Source of the DNA: Novosphingobium sp. PP1Y
GTDB lineage: Bacteria; Pseudomonadota; Alphaproteobacteria; Sphingomonadales; Sphingomonadaceae
Reading direction: 5' to 3'
Assembly (NCBI RefSeq): GCF_000253255.1
Contig: NC_015580.1
Span: 1,023,001 to 1,087,000 of the forward strand
DNA length: 64,000 nucleotides
The notes under the pieces were generated by a model. That model was given only the letters and a program-made list of their open reading frames with translations, ran no database searches and was not told where the DNA came from. The position numbers and the translations under genes were made by a program. Positions 31,521 through 40,386 of the stretch are shown piece after piece. The first letter of the stretch is position 1. The number at the start of each line of letters is the position of its first letter.

Positions 31521-33691
31521 AGCCAACGAAGAGCGCCCTTGAATCCCTTCTTCTAGGTTCTCACGCCGATCCATTTTCGTTGCTTGGTCTGTATTCCGGT
31601 CCCACTGGCAGTTTCGCGCGGGCGATCCTGCCCGGGGCCGATACGGTCGAGGCCTTCAGTCTCGACGGCAAGGCTCTCGGCACGCTCGACAAGGTCGATG
31701 ACCGCTGCCTGTTCGAAGGGGAACTGGCAGGCAAACCGCAGCCGGTGCGCTACCGCTGCAGCGCCGGCGAGCACGACTGGCTCGTCACAGACCCCTACAG
31801 CTTCGGGCCGGTGCTCGGCCCGCTCGATGACCTGCTGATCGCGGAAGGAACGCACCAGCGCCTGTTCGACAAGCTGGGCGCTCACATCATCGATCACCAG
31901 GGGGCGAGCGGCGTCCACTTTGCGGTCTGGGCGCCCAATGCCCGCCTCGTCAGCGTGGTAGGCGATTTCAACGATTGGGACCCTGCGCGCCATGTCATGC
32001 GTCATCGCAAGGACATCGGCGTCTGGGAGATCTTCATTCCCGACATCGGCGACTACCGCGCCTATAAATACCGCATCGTCGGGGCCGACGGCGCGGTGCA
32101 GCCGCTCAAGGCCGATCCCTTCGCCTTCATGGCCGAGATCCGCCCCAAGAGCGCCTCGATGACGGCGCACCCGGCCAAGCTGGACTGGGGCGACGAGGCG
32201 CATCGTTCGCACTGGGCTTCGGTCGATCCGCGCAAGGTGCCGATCTCGATCTACGAGGTCCATGCCGGCTCGTGGCAGCGCGACCAGTGGAACTGGTTTC
32301 TGAATTGGGATGAACTGGCCGATCGTCTCATCCCCTATGTTGTCGACATGGGCTTTACCCATATCGAGTTCCTGCCGATCAGCGAGCATCCCTACGATCC
32401 CTCGTGGGGCTACCAGACGACCGGCCTGTTCGCGCCGACCGCGCGCTTCGGCGAACCGGCAGGCTTTGCGCGGTTTGTCGACGGGGCGCACCGCGCCGGC
32501 ATCGGCGTGCTCCTCGACTGGGTTCCGGCGCACTTTCCCACCGACGAACATGGACTTGTCCGCTTCGACGGCACCGCGCTTTACGAGCACGAGGACCCCA
32601 GGCTCGGCTATCATCCGGACTGGAACACGCTGATCTACAATTTCGGCCGGCGCGAGGTGTCGAGCTTCCTTGTCAACAATGCGCTGTTCTGGGCCGAACG
32701 CTACCATGTCGACGGGCTGCGCGTGGATGCCGTCGCCTCGATGCTCTACCGCGACTACTCGCGCAAGGCCGGCGAATGGATACCCAACCCGCAGGGCGGG
32801 CGAGAGAACTGGGAAGCGGTGGATTTCCTGCGCGCCACCAACCGCGCGCTTTACGGCACGCATCCCGGCTTTATGACATTCGCCGAGGAATCCACTGCAT
32901 GGCCCGGCGTCACCCAGCCTGCCTACGACTCCGCAGAAGGGGAACGGCCGACCGCGCTGGGTTTCGGCTTCAAGTGGAACATGGGCTTCATGCACGATAC
33001 GTTGCAGTACATGAGCCGCGATGCCGTGCACCGGCGCTATCACCATCAGGACATCACTTTTGGCCTGATGTACGCCTTCAGCGAGAACTTCGTCCTGCCG
33101 CTCAGCCATGACGAGGTCGTCCACGGCAAGGGCTCGCTGCTCAACAAGATGAGCGGCGACGACTGGCAGAAGTTCGCCAACCTGCGTGCCTACTATGCGC
33201 TCATGTGGGGGTATCCCGGCAAGAAGCTGCTGTTCATGGGGCAGGAATTCGCCCAGCGCCGCGAATGGAGCGAGGAGCGCGCGCTGGACTGGGAACTGTG
33301 CGACGCCCCCGCGCACGAAGGCATCCGCAATCTGGTGAAGGATCTCAATCGCCTCTACCGCCAGAAGCCCGCGCTTCATGCAGGCGATTGCGACGCGGGG
33401 TGCTTTGAATGGCTCATCGTCGACGATTCCCAGAATTCGGTCTTCGCGTGGCTGCGCAAGGCGCCGGGCGCGAAGCCGGTTGCGGTGATATCCAACATGA
33501 CCCCGGCGCTGCGTAGCGGGTATCGCGTGCCGCTGCCGCACGAGGGCAAGTGGAACGAGATCCTCAACAGCGATTCCGCGCATTACGGCGGATCGGGCAA
33601 GGGGAACCTGGGGCAGGTGAAGTCCGAAGGCGGTGCGGCGACGGTGACCTTGCCGCCGCTGGGTACTATCATGCTCGAATATGCGGGCTGA
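31517..33691 (+). CDS. glgB: 1,4-alpha-glucan branching enzyme (GH13)
   Basis: Introduces alpha-1,6 branches. The 724-residue protein has an N-terminal immunoglobulin-like CBM48 region (about 100-215; VHFAVWAPNARLVSVVGDFNDWD) and a GH13 barrel. Catalytic residues are Asp404 in GLRVDAVASMLYRDYSRK, Glu458 in FAEESTAWP and Asp532 in LPLSHDEVVHGKGS. Start is GTG 31517, overlapping the glgP stop by 4 bases; no ATG candidate fits. The protein is close to the usual length of proteobacterial GlgB (about 730). Its product is the branched polymer acted on by GlgX and GlgP of the same operon. Confidence 0.96.
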   Translation: MKPTKSALESLLLGSHADPFSLLGLYSGPTGSFARAILPGADTVEAFSLDGKALGTLDKVDDRCLFEGELAGKPQPVRYRCSAGEHDWLVTDPYSFGPVLGPLDDLLIAEGTHQRLFDKLGAHIIDHQGASGVHFAVWAPNARLVSVVGDFNDWDPARHVMRHRKDIGVWEIFIPDIGDYRAYKYRIVGADGAVQPLKADPFAFMAEIRPKSASMTAHPAKLDWGDEAHRSHWASVDPRKVPISIYEVHAGSWQRDQWNWFLNWDELADRLIPYVVDMGFTHIEFLPISEHPYDPSWGYQTTGLFAPTARFGEPAGFARFVDGAHRAGIGVLLDWVPAHFPTDEHGLVRFDGTALYEHEDPRLGYHPDWNTLIYNFGRREVSSFLVNNALFWAERYHVDGLRVDAVASMLYRDYSRKAGEWIPNPQGGRENWEAVDFLRATNRALYGTHPGFMTFAEESTAWPGVTQPAYDSAEGERPTALGFGFKWNMGFMHDTLQYMSRDAVHRRYHHQDITFGLMYAFSENFVLPLSHDEVVHGKGSLLNKMSGDDWQKFANLRAYYALMWGYPGKKLLFMGQEFAQRREWSEERALDWELCDAPAHEGIRNLVKDLNRLYRQKPALHAGDCDAGCFEWLIVDDSQNSVFAWLRKAPGAKPVAVISNMTPALRSGYRVPLPHEGKWNEILNSDSAHYGGSGKGNLGQVKSEGGAATVTLPPLGTIMLEYAG

Positions 33692-33706
33692 AGCAGGAGA
33701 GGGGTG

Positions 33707-34969
33707 ATGAGAAGTCCGATCGGTCAGCCGCTTGCGCGCGATGCCATGGCCTATGTCCTTGCCGGTGGGCGGGGCAGCCGTCTGGCGGAACTGACAGACA
33801 ATCGCGCCAAGCCTGCGGTCTATTTCGGCGGGAAGACGCGGATCATCGACTTCGCCCTTTCCAATGCGATCAATTCGGGCATTCGCCGCATCGGCGTCGC
33901 CACGCAGTACAAGGCGCATAGCCTGATCCGCCACATGCAGCGGGCGTGGAACTTCATGCGCCCCGAACGCAACGAGAGTTTCGACATCCTGCCCGCCAGC
34001 CAGCGCATTTCCGAAATGCTGTGGTACGAAGGCACGGCCGATGCGGTGTTCCAGAACATCGACATCATTGCCGCCCACGGGCCGAAGTACATGGTCATCC
34101 TCGCCGGGGACCACGTCTACAAGATGGACTATGAGCTGATGCTGCAGCAGCACGTCAACTCGGGCGCGGACGTCACTGTCGGCTGTCTTGTCGTGCCGCG
34201 CATGGAGGCGACCGGTTTCGGCGTCATGCACGTGGACAAGGACGATTGCATCACTGCCTTCGTCGAGAAACCGGCCGACCCGCCGGGCATTCCCGGGCAG
34301 GAGGACATGGCGCTCGCTTCGATGGGCATCTACGTCTTCGAGACCGAATTCCTGTTCGACCAGCTGCGCCGTGATGCCGACGATCCCAATTCCAAGCGCG
34401 ATTTCGGCGGGGACATCATTCCCTACATCGTCAAGCACGGGAAAGCGCAGGCCCACCGTTTCACGAATTCGTGCATTCGCGCGGCCGAGGAGATCGAGGA
34501 GTACTGGCGCGACGTCGGTACGGTGGATGCCTATTTCGAGGCCAACCTCGACCTGACGGACACCGTGCCAAAGCTCGACATGTACGATCGCGACTGGCCG
34601 ATCTGGTCGGATGCGGTGGTCGCCGCACCGGCCAAGTTCGTCCATGACGAGGAAGGGCGGCGCGGCATGGCGATCTCCTCGCTGATCTCCAACGACTGCA
34701 TCGTCTCGGGCGCCACCGCGCGCCGGTCTCTGCTGTTCACCGGGGTCAAGATGGGCAGCTATTCCAGCGTCGATGAAGCGGTGATCCTGCCGTACTGCAA
34801 TATCGGCCGCAAGGCGCGGCTAAGCCGGGTCATCATCGATTCCGGCGTGCGTATCCCTGAGGGTCTCGTCGTGGGCGAGGACCCGGTTCTCGATGGCCGA
34901 CGCTTTCGCCGTACCGAGAACGGGGTGTGCCTCATCACCAAGCCGATGATCGATCGACTGGAGCAGTAA
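33707..34969 (+). CDS. glgC: Glucose-1-phosphate adenylyltransferase
   Basis: Forms ADP-glucose, the committed step of glycogen synthesis. A 420-residue protein with the nucleotidyltransferase loop VLAGGRGSRLAELTDNRAKP near residue 18, FYGTADAVFQN-like segment (YEGTADAVFQNIDII) near 110, and a C-terminal left-handed beta-helix domain (SSLISNDCIVSGATARRSLLF). ATG 33707 has AGGAG (33695-33699) 7 bases upstream; GTG 33704 directly before it is the alternative. It lies 15 bases after glgB and 4 bases before glgA. Allosteric control by sugar phosphates is usual for the family but not readable here. Confidence 0.95.
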   Translation: MRSPIGQPLARDAMAYVLAGGRGSRLAELTDNRAKPAVYFGGKTRIIDFALSNAINSGIRRIGVATQYKAHSLIRHMQRAWNFMRPERNESFDILPASQRISEMLWYEGTADAVFQNIDIIAAHGPKYMVILAGDHVYKMDYELMLQQHVNSGADVTVGCLVVPRMEATGFGVMHVDKDDCITAFVEKPADPPGIPGQEDMALASMGIYVFETEFLFDQLRRDADDPNSKRDFGGDIIPYIVKHGKAQAHRFTNSCIRAAEEIEEYWRDVGTVDAYFEANLDLTDTVPKLDMYDRDWPIWSDAVVAAPAKFVHDEEGRRGMAISSLISNDCIVSGATARRSLLFTGVKMGSYSSVDEAVILPYCNIGRKARLSRVIIDSGVRIPEGLVVGEDPVLDGRRFRRTENGVCLITKPMIDRLEQ

Positions 34970-34973
34970 GGGC

Positions 34974-36443
34974 GTGACGTTGAAAGTCCTGAGCGTCGCT
35001 TCCGAAGCGGTTCCGTTGATCAAGACGGGCGGTCTGGCCGACGTGGCCGGGGCGCTTCCGGGTGCCGTGGCCGATCACGACGTGGCGATGACGACCCTGC
35101 TTCCCGGTTACCCTTCCGTGCTCAAGGCCCTGGCCCGGGCCAGGGCGGTGCACCAGTGGGATTCGCTGCTCGGTTCGCCGGCGCGGCTGTTGTCGGGCAA
35201 GATCGGCGCCAAGGGCGCAGAGCATCCGCTGCTGGTGCTCGATGCGCCCGAACTCTTCACGCGGGACGGGGCACCGTACAGCGACGTTTCGGGCAAGGAC
35301 TGGAGCGACAACTGGCGGCGTTTTGCAGCGCTTGGCCGCGCTGCAGCCGATATTGCCGGGGGCGCCATGATAAGGCGCGGCAAGCCGCAGGGCTTTGACC
35401 TCGTCCATGCGCACGACTGGCAGGCTGCGATGGCCTGCGCCTATCTGCGCTTCGCGCCCTATGGCGTTGCGCGCATCCCATCGGTGGTGACGATCCACAA
35501 CATGGCCTTCCAGGGCTGGTTCGGTCGGGAGATCTTCGCGCAGCTCGGCCTGCCGCCCAAGGCCTGGACGATGGACGGCGTGGAGTATCACGGCGGCGTC
35601 GGCATGTTGAAGGCGGGGCTCGCCTCGGCCGATGCAGTGACCACGGTCAGCCCCACTTACGCGCGTGAGATCCGCTCCGGGACGTTCGGCATGGGGCTGG
35701 AGGGCCTGATCATCGCGCGCGGCAATGCGGTTTCGGGCATCCTCAACGGCATCGACACCGATGTGTGGAATCCCGCCACCGACAAGGCGCTGGCCTCTAC
35801 CTTCACGGCGCGTACGCTGGAGCGGCGCATGGCGAACAAGCGCGCGCTGGAAGCCGATTTCGATCTCGACGAGGACGATGGCCCGCTGTTCATCGTCGTC
35901 AGTCGCCTGACCTGGCAGAAGGGCATGGACGTCCTGCCCGAAGTGCTCGACCACCTCGTCGGCATCGGCGGCAGGTTGGCGCTGCTCGGCTCGGCCGATC
36001 CCCATATCGAACATCAGCTGTTCGAAGGCGCCGCGCGTCACCCCGGCCGGATAGGCATCCGCATCGGTTACGACGAGGACCTGTCGCACCGGATGCAGGG
36101 CGGGGGCGATGCAATCCTTGTGCCTTCGCGCTTCGAGCCTTGCGGGCTGACCCAGCTTTATGGCCTGGCTTATGGCTGCATCCCGGTTGTCTCGCGCACC
36201 GGCGGTCTGGCCGACACGGTGATCGACGCCAACCCGGCCGCGCTTGCCGCGGGCTGCGCCACCGGCATCCAGCATGACGGCGTGACCTACGATGCCCTGG
36301 CCGCCGCGCTGACCCGAACGGTCGATCTCTATCGCCAGCCCGAGGTCTGGCAGAAGATCCAGAAGAATGCGATGAAGTGCGACTTTTCCTGGAAGGCAAG
36401 CGGCAAGGCCTATGCCGACCTCTATCGTTCGCTGATCGCATGA
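34974..36443 (+). CDS. glgA: Glycogen synthase (GT5, ADP-glucose dependent)
   Basis: Transfers glucose from ADP-glucose to the growing glycogen chain. A 489-residue GT5 protein. The ADP-glucose-binding KTGGLADVAGALP is near residue 15, HAHDWQAAMACAYLR near 142, and the C-terminal catalytic region RFEPCGLTQLYGLAYGCIPVV (seen as FEPCGLTQLYGLAYG) near 384. The start is GTG 34974; no ATG fits. It overlaps glgX by 4 bases (ATGA). Length matches bacterial GlgA. Confidence 0.95.
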   Translation: MTLKVLSVASEAVPLIKTGGLADVAGALPGAVADHDVAMTTLLPGYPSVLKALARARAVHQWDSLLGSPARLLSGKIGAKGAEHPLLVLDAPELFTRDGAPYSDVSGKDWSDNWRRFAALGRAAADIAGGAMIRRGKPQGFDLVHAHDWQAAMACAYLRFAPYGVARIPSVVTIHNMAFQGWFGREIFAQLGLPPKAWTMDGVEYHGGVGMLKAGLASADAVTTVSPTYAREIRSGTFGMGLEGLIIARGNAVSGILNGIDTDVWNPATDKALASTFTARTLERRMANKRALEADFDLDEDDGPLFIVVSRLTWQKGMDVLPEVLDHLVGIGGRLALLGSADPHIEHQLFEGAARHPGRIGIRIGYDEDLSHRMQGGGDAILVPSRFEPCGLTQLYGLAYGCIPVVSRTGGLADTVIDANPAALAAGCATGIQHDGVTYDALAAALTRTVDLYRQPEVWQKIQKNAMKCDFSWKASGKAYADLYRSLIA

Positions 36444-38245
36444 TCCCGCTCGGCGCGAGGGTTCGGGAAGGCACCACGCGTTTTGCGGTGCGCTCTCCGA
36501 GGGCCGAACGTGTCTGGCTGTGCCTGTTCACAGGCCGCAGCGAAACCCGCCATGAAATGGCGCGCGATGGCGAAGTCTGGACGCTCGAATTGCCGGAAGA
36601 CCTGTCCGGCGCGCGCTATGGCTACCGTGCCGCAGGAAAGTGGGCGCCGGAGCAGGGCTGCTGGTTCGATCCTGCCAAGCTGCTGGTCGATCCTTATGCC
36701 GTGGAACTGGACCGCCGCTTCCGTCAGGATCCGCGTCTGGCTGCTTTCGGCAAGGATACCGCCGCCATCGTTCCCAAGGCGCGCGTTCCCGCGAGCCAGC
36801 CATCCGTGCCGGTCGAGACGCCGCGCTTCGCCGCCGGCGGACTGGTTTACGAAATTAATGTGCGCGCCTTCACGATGCGCCATCCCGACGTACCCCGGCG
36901 CCTGCGCGGGACCGTGGCGGCGCTGGCGCATCCGGCGGTAGTGGCACACCTGAAAAAGCTCCATGTCACGGCTGTCGAACTGATGCCGGTAGTGGCGTGG
37001 ATCGACGAGCGGCACTTGCCGCCGCTCGGCCTCGTGAACGCCTGGGGCTACAACCCCGTAGCCATGATGGCGCTCGATCCCGGCCTGTGTCCCGGTGGCG
37101 TGGCCGAACTGCGTAAGACAGTCGCGGCGCTTCATGCCGAGGGGATCGGCGTCCTGCTCGATCTGGTCTTCAACCATACCGGCGAAAGCGATGTCGAGGG
37201 CGGGGTGATCTCGATGCGCGGTCTCGACGATGCCGTCTATGGCCGCGCACCGGATGGCGCGCTGATCAACGATTCCGGCTGCGGCAATACGCTCGACTTC
37301 GCCAATCCGGCAGTGCGCCGGATCGCGCTCGATGCCATGCGCCATTTCGTCAGTCAGTGCGGCGTCGACGGTTTTCGCTTCGATCTCGCCCCCATCCTTG
37401 CGCGCGGGCCGGGCTTCGATCCCGCCGCGCCGATCTTCGCCGAGATCGAGGACGACCCGCTGCTGTCGAGCCGGGTGCTGATCGCCGAGCCCTGGGATAT
37501 CGGCCCGGGCGGCTACCAGCTCGCCAATTTTCCGGCGCATTGGCTGGAATGGAACGACCGCTTCCGCGACGACGTCCGCCGGTTCTGGCGCGAGGAGGAG
37601 GGCGTGGGCAAGCTGGCCACCCGGCTGGCAGGGTCTTCCGACATCTTCGGGCCGCACTGGCCCCATGCCGATTGCCGCTCGGTCAACTTTCTTGCCGCGC
37701 ACGACGGCTTCACGCTGGCGGACACGGTTTCCTACGCGCACCGCCACAACGAGGCCAACGGCGAGGAGAACCGGGACGGGCACGGCGAGAATTACAGCTG
37801 GAACAACGGCGCCGAAGGTCCGACGGACGATCCCCACGTGCTGGCAAGGCGCGCCCATGACCTGCGCGCGCTTCTCGGTACGCTGTTCGCCTCGACCGGG
37901 ACGATCATGCTGACGGCGGGCGACGAATTCGGCCGCACCCAGCAGGGCAACAATAACGCCTATTGCCAGGACAACGAAATCGGCTGGATCGACTGGGAAA
38001 GCCGCGATCTCGCTCTGGAGGATCATGTCGCCCGGCTCTCGCTGGTCCGGGCGAAGCGGCGCGCGTGGTTTGCGCGCTTTCCCGATACGGTCGCATGGCA
38101 CAGGCTCGACGGCGAGCCCAAGTCCGTGGCCGACTGGGAGAACCCGCATAGCGAAGGGTTCGTCTACGAAGCGCGCGAACAGGACGGCGGCATTCGCGTG
38201 GAGGTGCGCCGCCATGATCGCGAAGTGCGCCTCGCCGCGATCTGA
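36440..38245 (+). CDS. glgX: Glycogen debranching enzyme (GH13, GlgX-type)
   Basis: Hydrolyses alpha-1,6 bonds of limit dextrins. A 601-residue protein with an N-terminal CBM48 region (TRFAVRSPRAERVWLCLF) and a GH13 barrel: LLDLVFNHTGE near residue 240, GFRFDLAPIL near 312 with the nucleophilic Asp, VLIAEPWDIGPGGYQ near 345 with the acid/base Glu, and FLAAHDGFTLADTV with the third Asp. LNRQTLGDE-like LTAGDEFGRTQQGNNNAYCQDN follows, typical of GlgX. ATG 36440 overlaps the glgA stop. A few residues shorter than E. coli GlgX at the C-terminus. Ends the glg operon; 129 bases separate it from nasT. Confidence 0.93.
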   Translation: MIPLGARVREGTTRFAVRSPRAERVWLCLFTGRSETRHEMARDGEVWTLELPEDLSGARYGYRAAGKWAPEQGCWFDPAKLLVDPYAVELDRRFRQDPRLAAFGKDTAAIVPKARVPASQPSVPVETPRFAAGGLVYEINVRAFTMRHPDVPRRLRGTVAALAHPAVVAHLKKLHVTAVELMPVVAWIDERHLPPLGLVNAWGYNPVAMMALDPGLCPGGVAELRKTVAALHAEGIGVLLDLVFNHTGESDVEGGVISMRGLDDAVYGRAPDGALINDSGCGNTLDFANPAVRRIALDAMRHFVSQCGVDGFRFDLAPILARGPGFDPAAPIFAEIEDDPLLSSRVLIAEPWDIGPGGYQLANFPAHWLEWNDRFRDDVRRFWREEEGVGKLATRLAGSSDIFGPHWPHADCRSVNFLAAHDGFTLADTVSYAHRHNEANGEENRDGHGENYSWNNGAEGPTDDPHVLARRAHDLRALLGTLFASTGTIMLTAGDEFGRTQQGNNNAYCQDNEIGWIDWESRDLALEDHVARLSLVRAKRRAWFARFPDTVAWHRLDGEPKSVADWENPHSEGFVYEAREQDGGIRVEVRRHDREVRLAAI

Positions 38246-38348
38246 ATCGGCCTGATCGGCACTCTACGCTTGCCATTCGGGCGCTTTGCCGCAATGAGCC
38301 GCATCCGCCCGGGGGGGCATCGAGCATCTGGCTACTTGCCAAACGGCG

Positions 38349-38367
38349 CTGCTGCGCTGCACAATGG
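38349..38367. promoter_or_regulatory. TGC-rich element just upstream of nasT
   Basis: CTGCTGCGCTGCACAATGG ends 7 bases before the nasT ATG at 38375. It matches the element near glgP at 16 of 19 positions. So close to the start codon it could only act as a repressor site or be part of the 5' UTR; it may also be chance. The rest of the 129-base glgX-nasT gap shows no terminator with a T-run. Confidence 0.25.
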
Positions 38368-38374
38368 GGTGATC

Positions 38375-38953
38375 ATGCGAATTGCCGTCATCGACGAAAG
38401 CGCCGCGCGCGCCTCGATCATCCAGGAGGGGCTGGTCGCCCTGGATGATTGCGAGATCTTTGTCCTGACGGAGCGCCGGGGCCTGCTGGCGCGGATCGGC
38501 GAGATCAATCCCGACATCGTCCTCATGGACCTCGGCAACCCCTCGCGCGACGTGCTGGAAGAGTATTTCTCGGTGAGCAGGGCGCTCGACCGGCCGATCG
38601 CGATGTTCGTCGACGAGTCGGACGACGAATCCATTGCCGCTTCGGTGGAGGCAGGCGTCTCGTCCTACGTCGTCGACGGCCTGGCGCCCAACCGTATTCG
38701 GCCGATCCTCGATCTGGCAATCACGCGCTTCAATGCCTTTTCGCGCCTTCAGAACGACCTCGCCGCGGCCAAGGGCAAGCTGGCCGAACGCGAAACCATC
38801 GATGCGGCGAAGCGCATTCTGATGAACAGCAGGGGCTTGCCCGAACCGAAGGCCTATGCAGAACTGCGCAAGGCGGCGATGAACCAGGGCAAGCGCATAG
38901 TCGATATCGCCGAGGCCATTGTGACGGCCGACCGGCTGATGGGGGATCATTGA
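38375..38953 (+). CDS. nasT: ANTAR-domain antiterminator NasT
   Basis: RNA-binding antiterminator for nitrate/nitrite assimilation genes. The 192-residue protein has a pseudo-receiver domain (about 1-120: MRIAVIDESAARAS; DIVLMDLGNPSRD) and a C-terminal ANTAR domain (about 130-190: ERETIDAAKRILMNSRGL with LPEPKAYAELRKAAMN and a long helix through IVDIAEAIV). ATG 38375 is chosen because the receiver fold begins there and the in-frame opening at 38270 adds unrelated residues. NasS follows 1 base later; family knowledge says NasS binds NasT until nitrate or nitrite is present. Its likely targets are the two leaders at 40246 and 49646. Confidence 0.94.
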   Translation: MRIAVIDESAARASIIQEGLVALDDCEIFVLTERRGLLARIGEINPDIVLMDLGNPSRDVLEEYFSVSRALDRPIAMFVDESDDESIAASVEAGVSSYVVDGLAPNRIRPILDLAITRFNAFSRLQNDLAAAKGKLAERETIDAAKRILMNSRGLPEPKAYAELRKAAMNQGKRIVDIAEAIVTADRLMGDH

Positions 38954-38954
38954 C

Positions 38955-40163
38955 GTGAGTACCGAGCTGACCGTCGGCTTCCTGCCTCTGGTGGATGCGT
39001 GTCTGCCGATTCTGGCAAAGGAACATGGCTTTGCCGAGGAAGAGGGCGTCACGCTTTCGCTGGTGAAGGACATGAGCTGGGCGACCGTGCTCGATCGTCT
39101 GCTTTATGGCCACAGCGATGCCGCGCATCTCGTCGCTCCGCTGGCGATTGCCGCGACGCTGGGCCGCGGGCGTCCGGCGCAATCGCTTTCGGTGCCCTTT
39201 GTCCTCGGCCTCAACGGCAATGCCGTGACCTTGCGGCCCGAGATCGCCCGGATGGTCCGGCCTGAAGGGCAGATCGGCGATGCGGCCGAAGTGGGCGCGG
39301 CGCTCAAGACAATCGCCCAGGAACGCAAGGCCGCCGGCAAGCCGCTGACTTTCGGTGTCGTCCATCGCTATTCCAGCCATAACTACATGCTGCGTTACTG
39401 GCTGGCGGGCTGCGGCATCCGGCCCGACATCGACGTCGACATCACAACGGTTCCGCCGCCCTTTTGTGCCGATGCGCTCAAGCAGGGGGAAGTCGACGGA
39501 ATTTGCGTGGGCGAGCCGTGGAATTCGGTTGCGGTCGAACAGGGCGCCGGCGAGATCGTGCTATCCACCGCGCAGATCTGGCGGCGGGGCGTGGAGAAGG
39601 TGCTGGCCCTGCGCGAGCAGGTTCTCGACGAGAAGCGCGAGGGCGTGCAGCGCCTGATCCGCGCCTTGTGCAAGGCCGGTGCGCACTTCGTCGATCCGGT
39701 CAACTGGGAGCTCAATGCCGAGATTCTCGCGCGTCCGGAATATCTCGACGGATCGGCCGAACTGATCCGCCGCGCGATCTCGGACCAGTTGCTGATCGCG
39801 CGCGGGGGCGCCCTGATCCACTATCCCGATTTCATGTTCCAGTATCGCGAGGCGGCGAACTTCCCCTGGGTCAGCCAGGCGGAGTGGCTCTACACCCAGA
39901 TGGTACGCTGGGATAACGTGCCTTTCGATGCGCAGGATGCGCAAAGGGCGGCCCGCGTGTTCCGCCCCGACGTTTACCGCAGTGCACTCTTGGGTACGGG
40001 TGAGCCGCTGCCAGGAGCCAGTTCGAAGGTCGAGGGCAGCATCGAGACGTCCATGGTGGTTGGTACCCAGCAGGGCGCTATCCAGTTGGAACCGAACAGG
40101 TTTTTTGATGGCGAAGTGTTCGATCCGAGCGACATCGAGGGCTATCTGTCCCGGCTTCCCTGA
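38955..40163 (+). CDS. nasS: NasS nitrate/nitrite sensor (cytosolic NrtA-like)
   Basis: A 402-residue protein similar to the NrtA solute-binding protein 40387-41814 but with no signal peptide, so it stays in the cytosol. Shared segments are LYWL/LRYWLAGCGI, TTVPPPFCADALKQGEVDGICVGEPWNSVAVEQGAG (the ligand-site part; NrtA has IEGYCVGEPWNQAAVQKK). In this family it senses nitrate or nitrite and releases NasT. It starts at GTG 38955, one base after the nasT stop (TGACGTG), so the two are co-translated. The transcript probably ends before 40246, where the next leader starts. Confidence 0.93.
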   Translation: MSTELTVGFLPLVDACLPILAKEHGFAEEEGVTLSLVKDMSWATVLDRLLYGHSDAAHLVAPLAIAATLGRGRPAQSLSVPFVLGLNGNAVTLRPEIARMVRPEGQIGDAAEVGAALKTIAQERKAAGKPLTFGVVHRYSSHNYMLRYWLAGCGIRPDIDVDITTVPPPFCADALKQGEVDGICVGEPWNSVAVEQGAGEIVLSTAQIWRRGVEKVLALREQVLDEKREGVQRLIRALCKAGAHFVDPVNWELNAEILARPEYLDGSAELIRRAISDQLLIARGGALIHYPDFMFQYREAANFPWVSQAEWLYTQMVRWDNVPFDAQDAQRAARVFRPDVYRSALLGTGEPLPGASSKVEGSIETSMVVGTQQGAIQLEPNRFFDGEVFDPSDIEGYLSRLP

Positions 40164-40173
40164 GCGGAAATTC

Positions 40174-40223
40174 GTTGTGCGGTGCAAAAAGGCCTTTACG
40201 CGAGCGGGGCGAATCGCTTAAAC
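40174..40223 (+). promoter_or_regulatory. Inferred promoter of the nrtA leader with TGC-rich upstream element
   Basis: A TTGTGCGGTGCAAAAA element (40175-40190), then a -35-like TTTACG (40195-40200), a 17-base spacer and a -10-like TTAAAC (40218-40223). Transcription would start near 40230 and run straight into the first leader hairpin. The block GGCGAATCGCTTAAACA (40208-40224) is 16 of 17 identical to 49609-49625 in front of nirB, and the -35/-10 spacing is the same, which supports a shared promoter. The upstream TGC element would sit near -49, where an activator could act. No sigma-54 consensus (GG-N10-GC) was found. Confidence 0.5.
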
Positions 40224-40245
40224 ATCAAGTCACGCAGAAAGGTCA

Positions 40246-40312
40246 GCTCCCAAGGACGGGAGCATCGCAAGATCGGACTGCGGGTATCAGAAATCAGTGG
40301 CAACGCAGCCGC
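40246..40312 (+). promoter_or_regulatory. ANTAR (NasT)-type two-hairpin leader RNA upstream of nrtA
   Basis: Hairpin P1: GCTCCC (40246-40251), loop AAGGAC, GGGAGC (40258-40263). Hairpin P2: GTGGC (40297-40301), loop AACGCA (40302-40307), GCCGC (40308-40312; one G-U pair). Both loops are six bases with A at position 1 and G at position 4, the known ANTAR-binding feature. P2 uses bases that also form the 5' arm of the terminator, so the two folds are exclusive. Linker length is 33 bases, as in the nirB leader. Confidence 0.85.
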
Positions 40313-40353
40313 CCGATGTAACCCTGCTTGGGTTCGCGTCGAGGCGGTTTTTT
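40309..40353 (+). terminator. Intrinsic terminator (attenuator) ahead of nrtA
   Basis: Arm CCGCC (40309-40313), inner hairpin AACCC/GGGTT (40320-40324 and 40330-40334), arm GGCGG (40343-40347), then six T (40348-40353). It ends 33 bases before the nrtA ATG. It would stop transcription unless P2 of the leader is held by NasT. Confidence 0.85.
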
Positions 40354-40386
40354 GCGTTTGCCTGATGTACTTGGGGATTTGTTCGG

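Noticed and set aside
28971..31574. Minus-strand ORF of 867 residues under glgP
   Set aside because: Antisense to glgP with PLP and substrate motifs; no family pattern in the shadow.
31553..34645. Long ORF of 1030 residues on the minus strand
   Set aside because: It lies across glgB and glgC, which have clear catalytic motifs on the plus strand. Its translation has no domain pattern; it is a high-GC shadow.
40164..40245. Sigma-54 promoter before nrtA
   Set aside because: No GG-N10-GC match at the right place; a sigma-70-like pair with 17-base spacing fits better.
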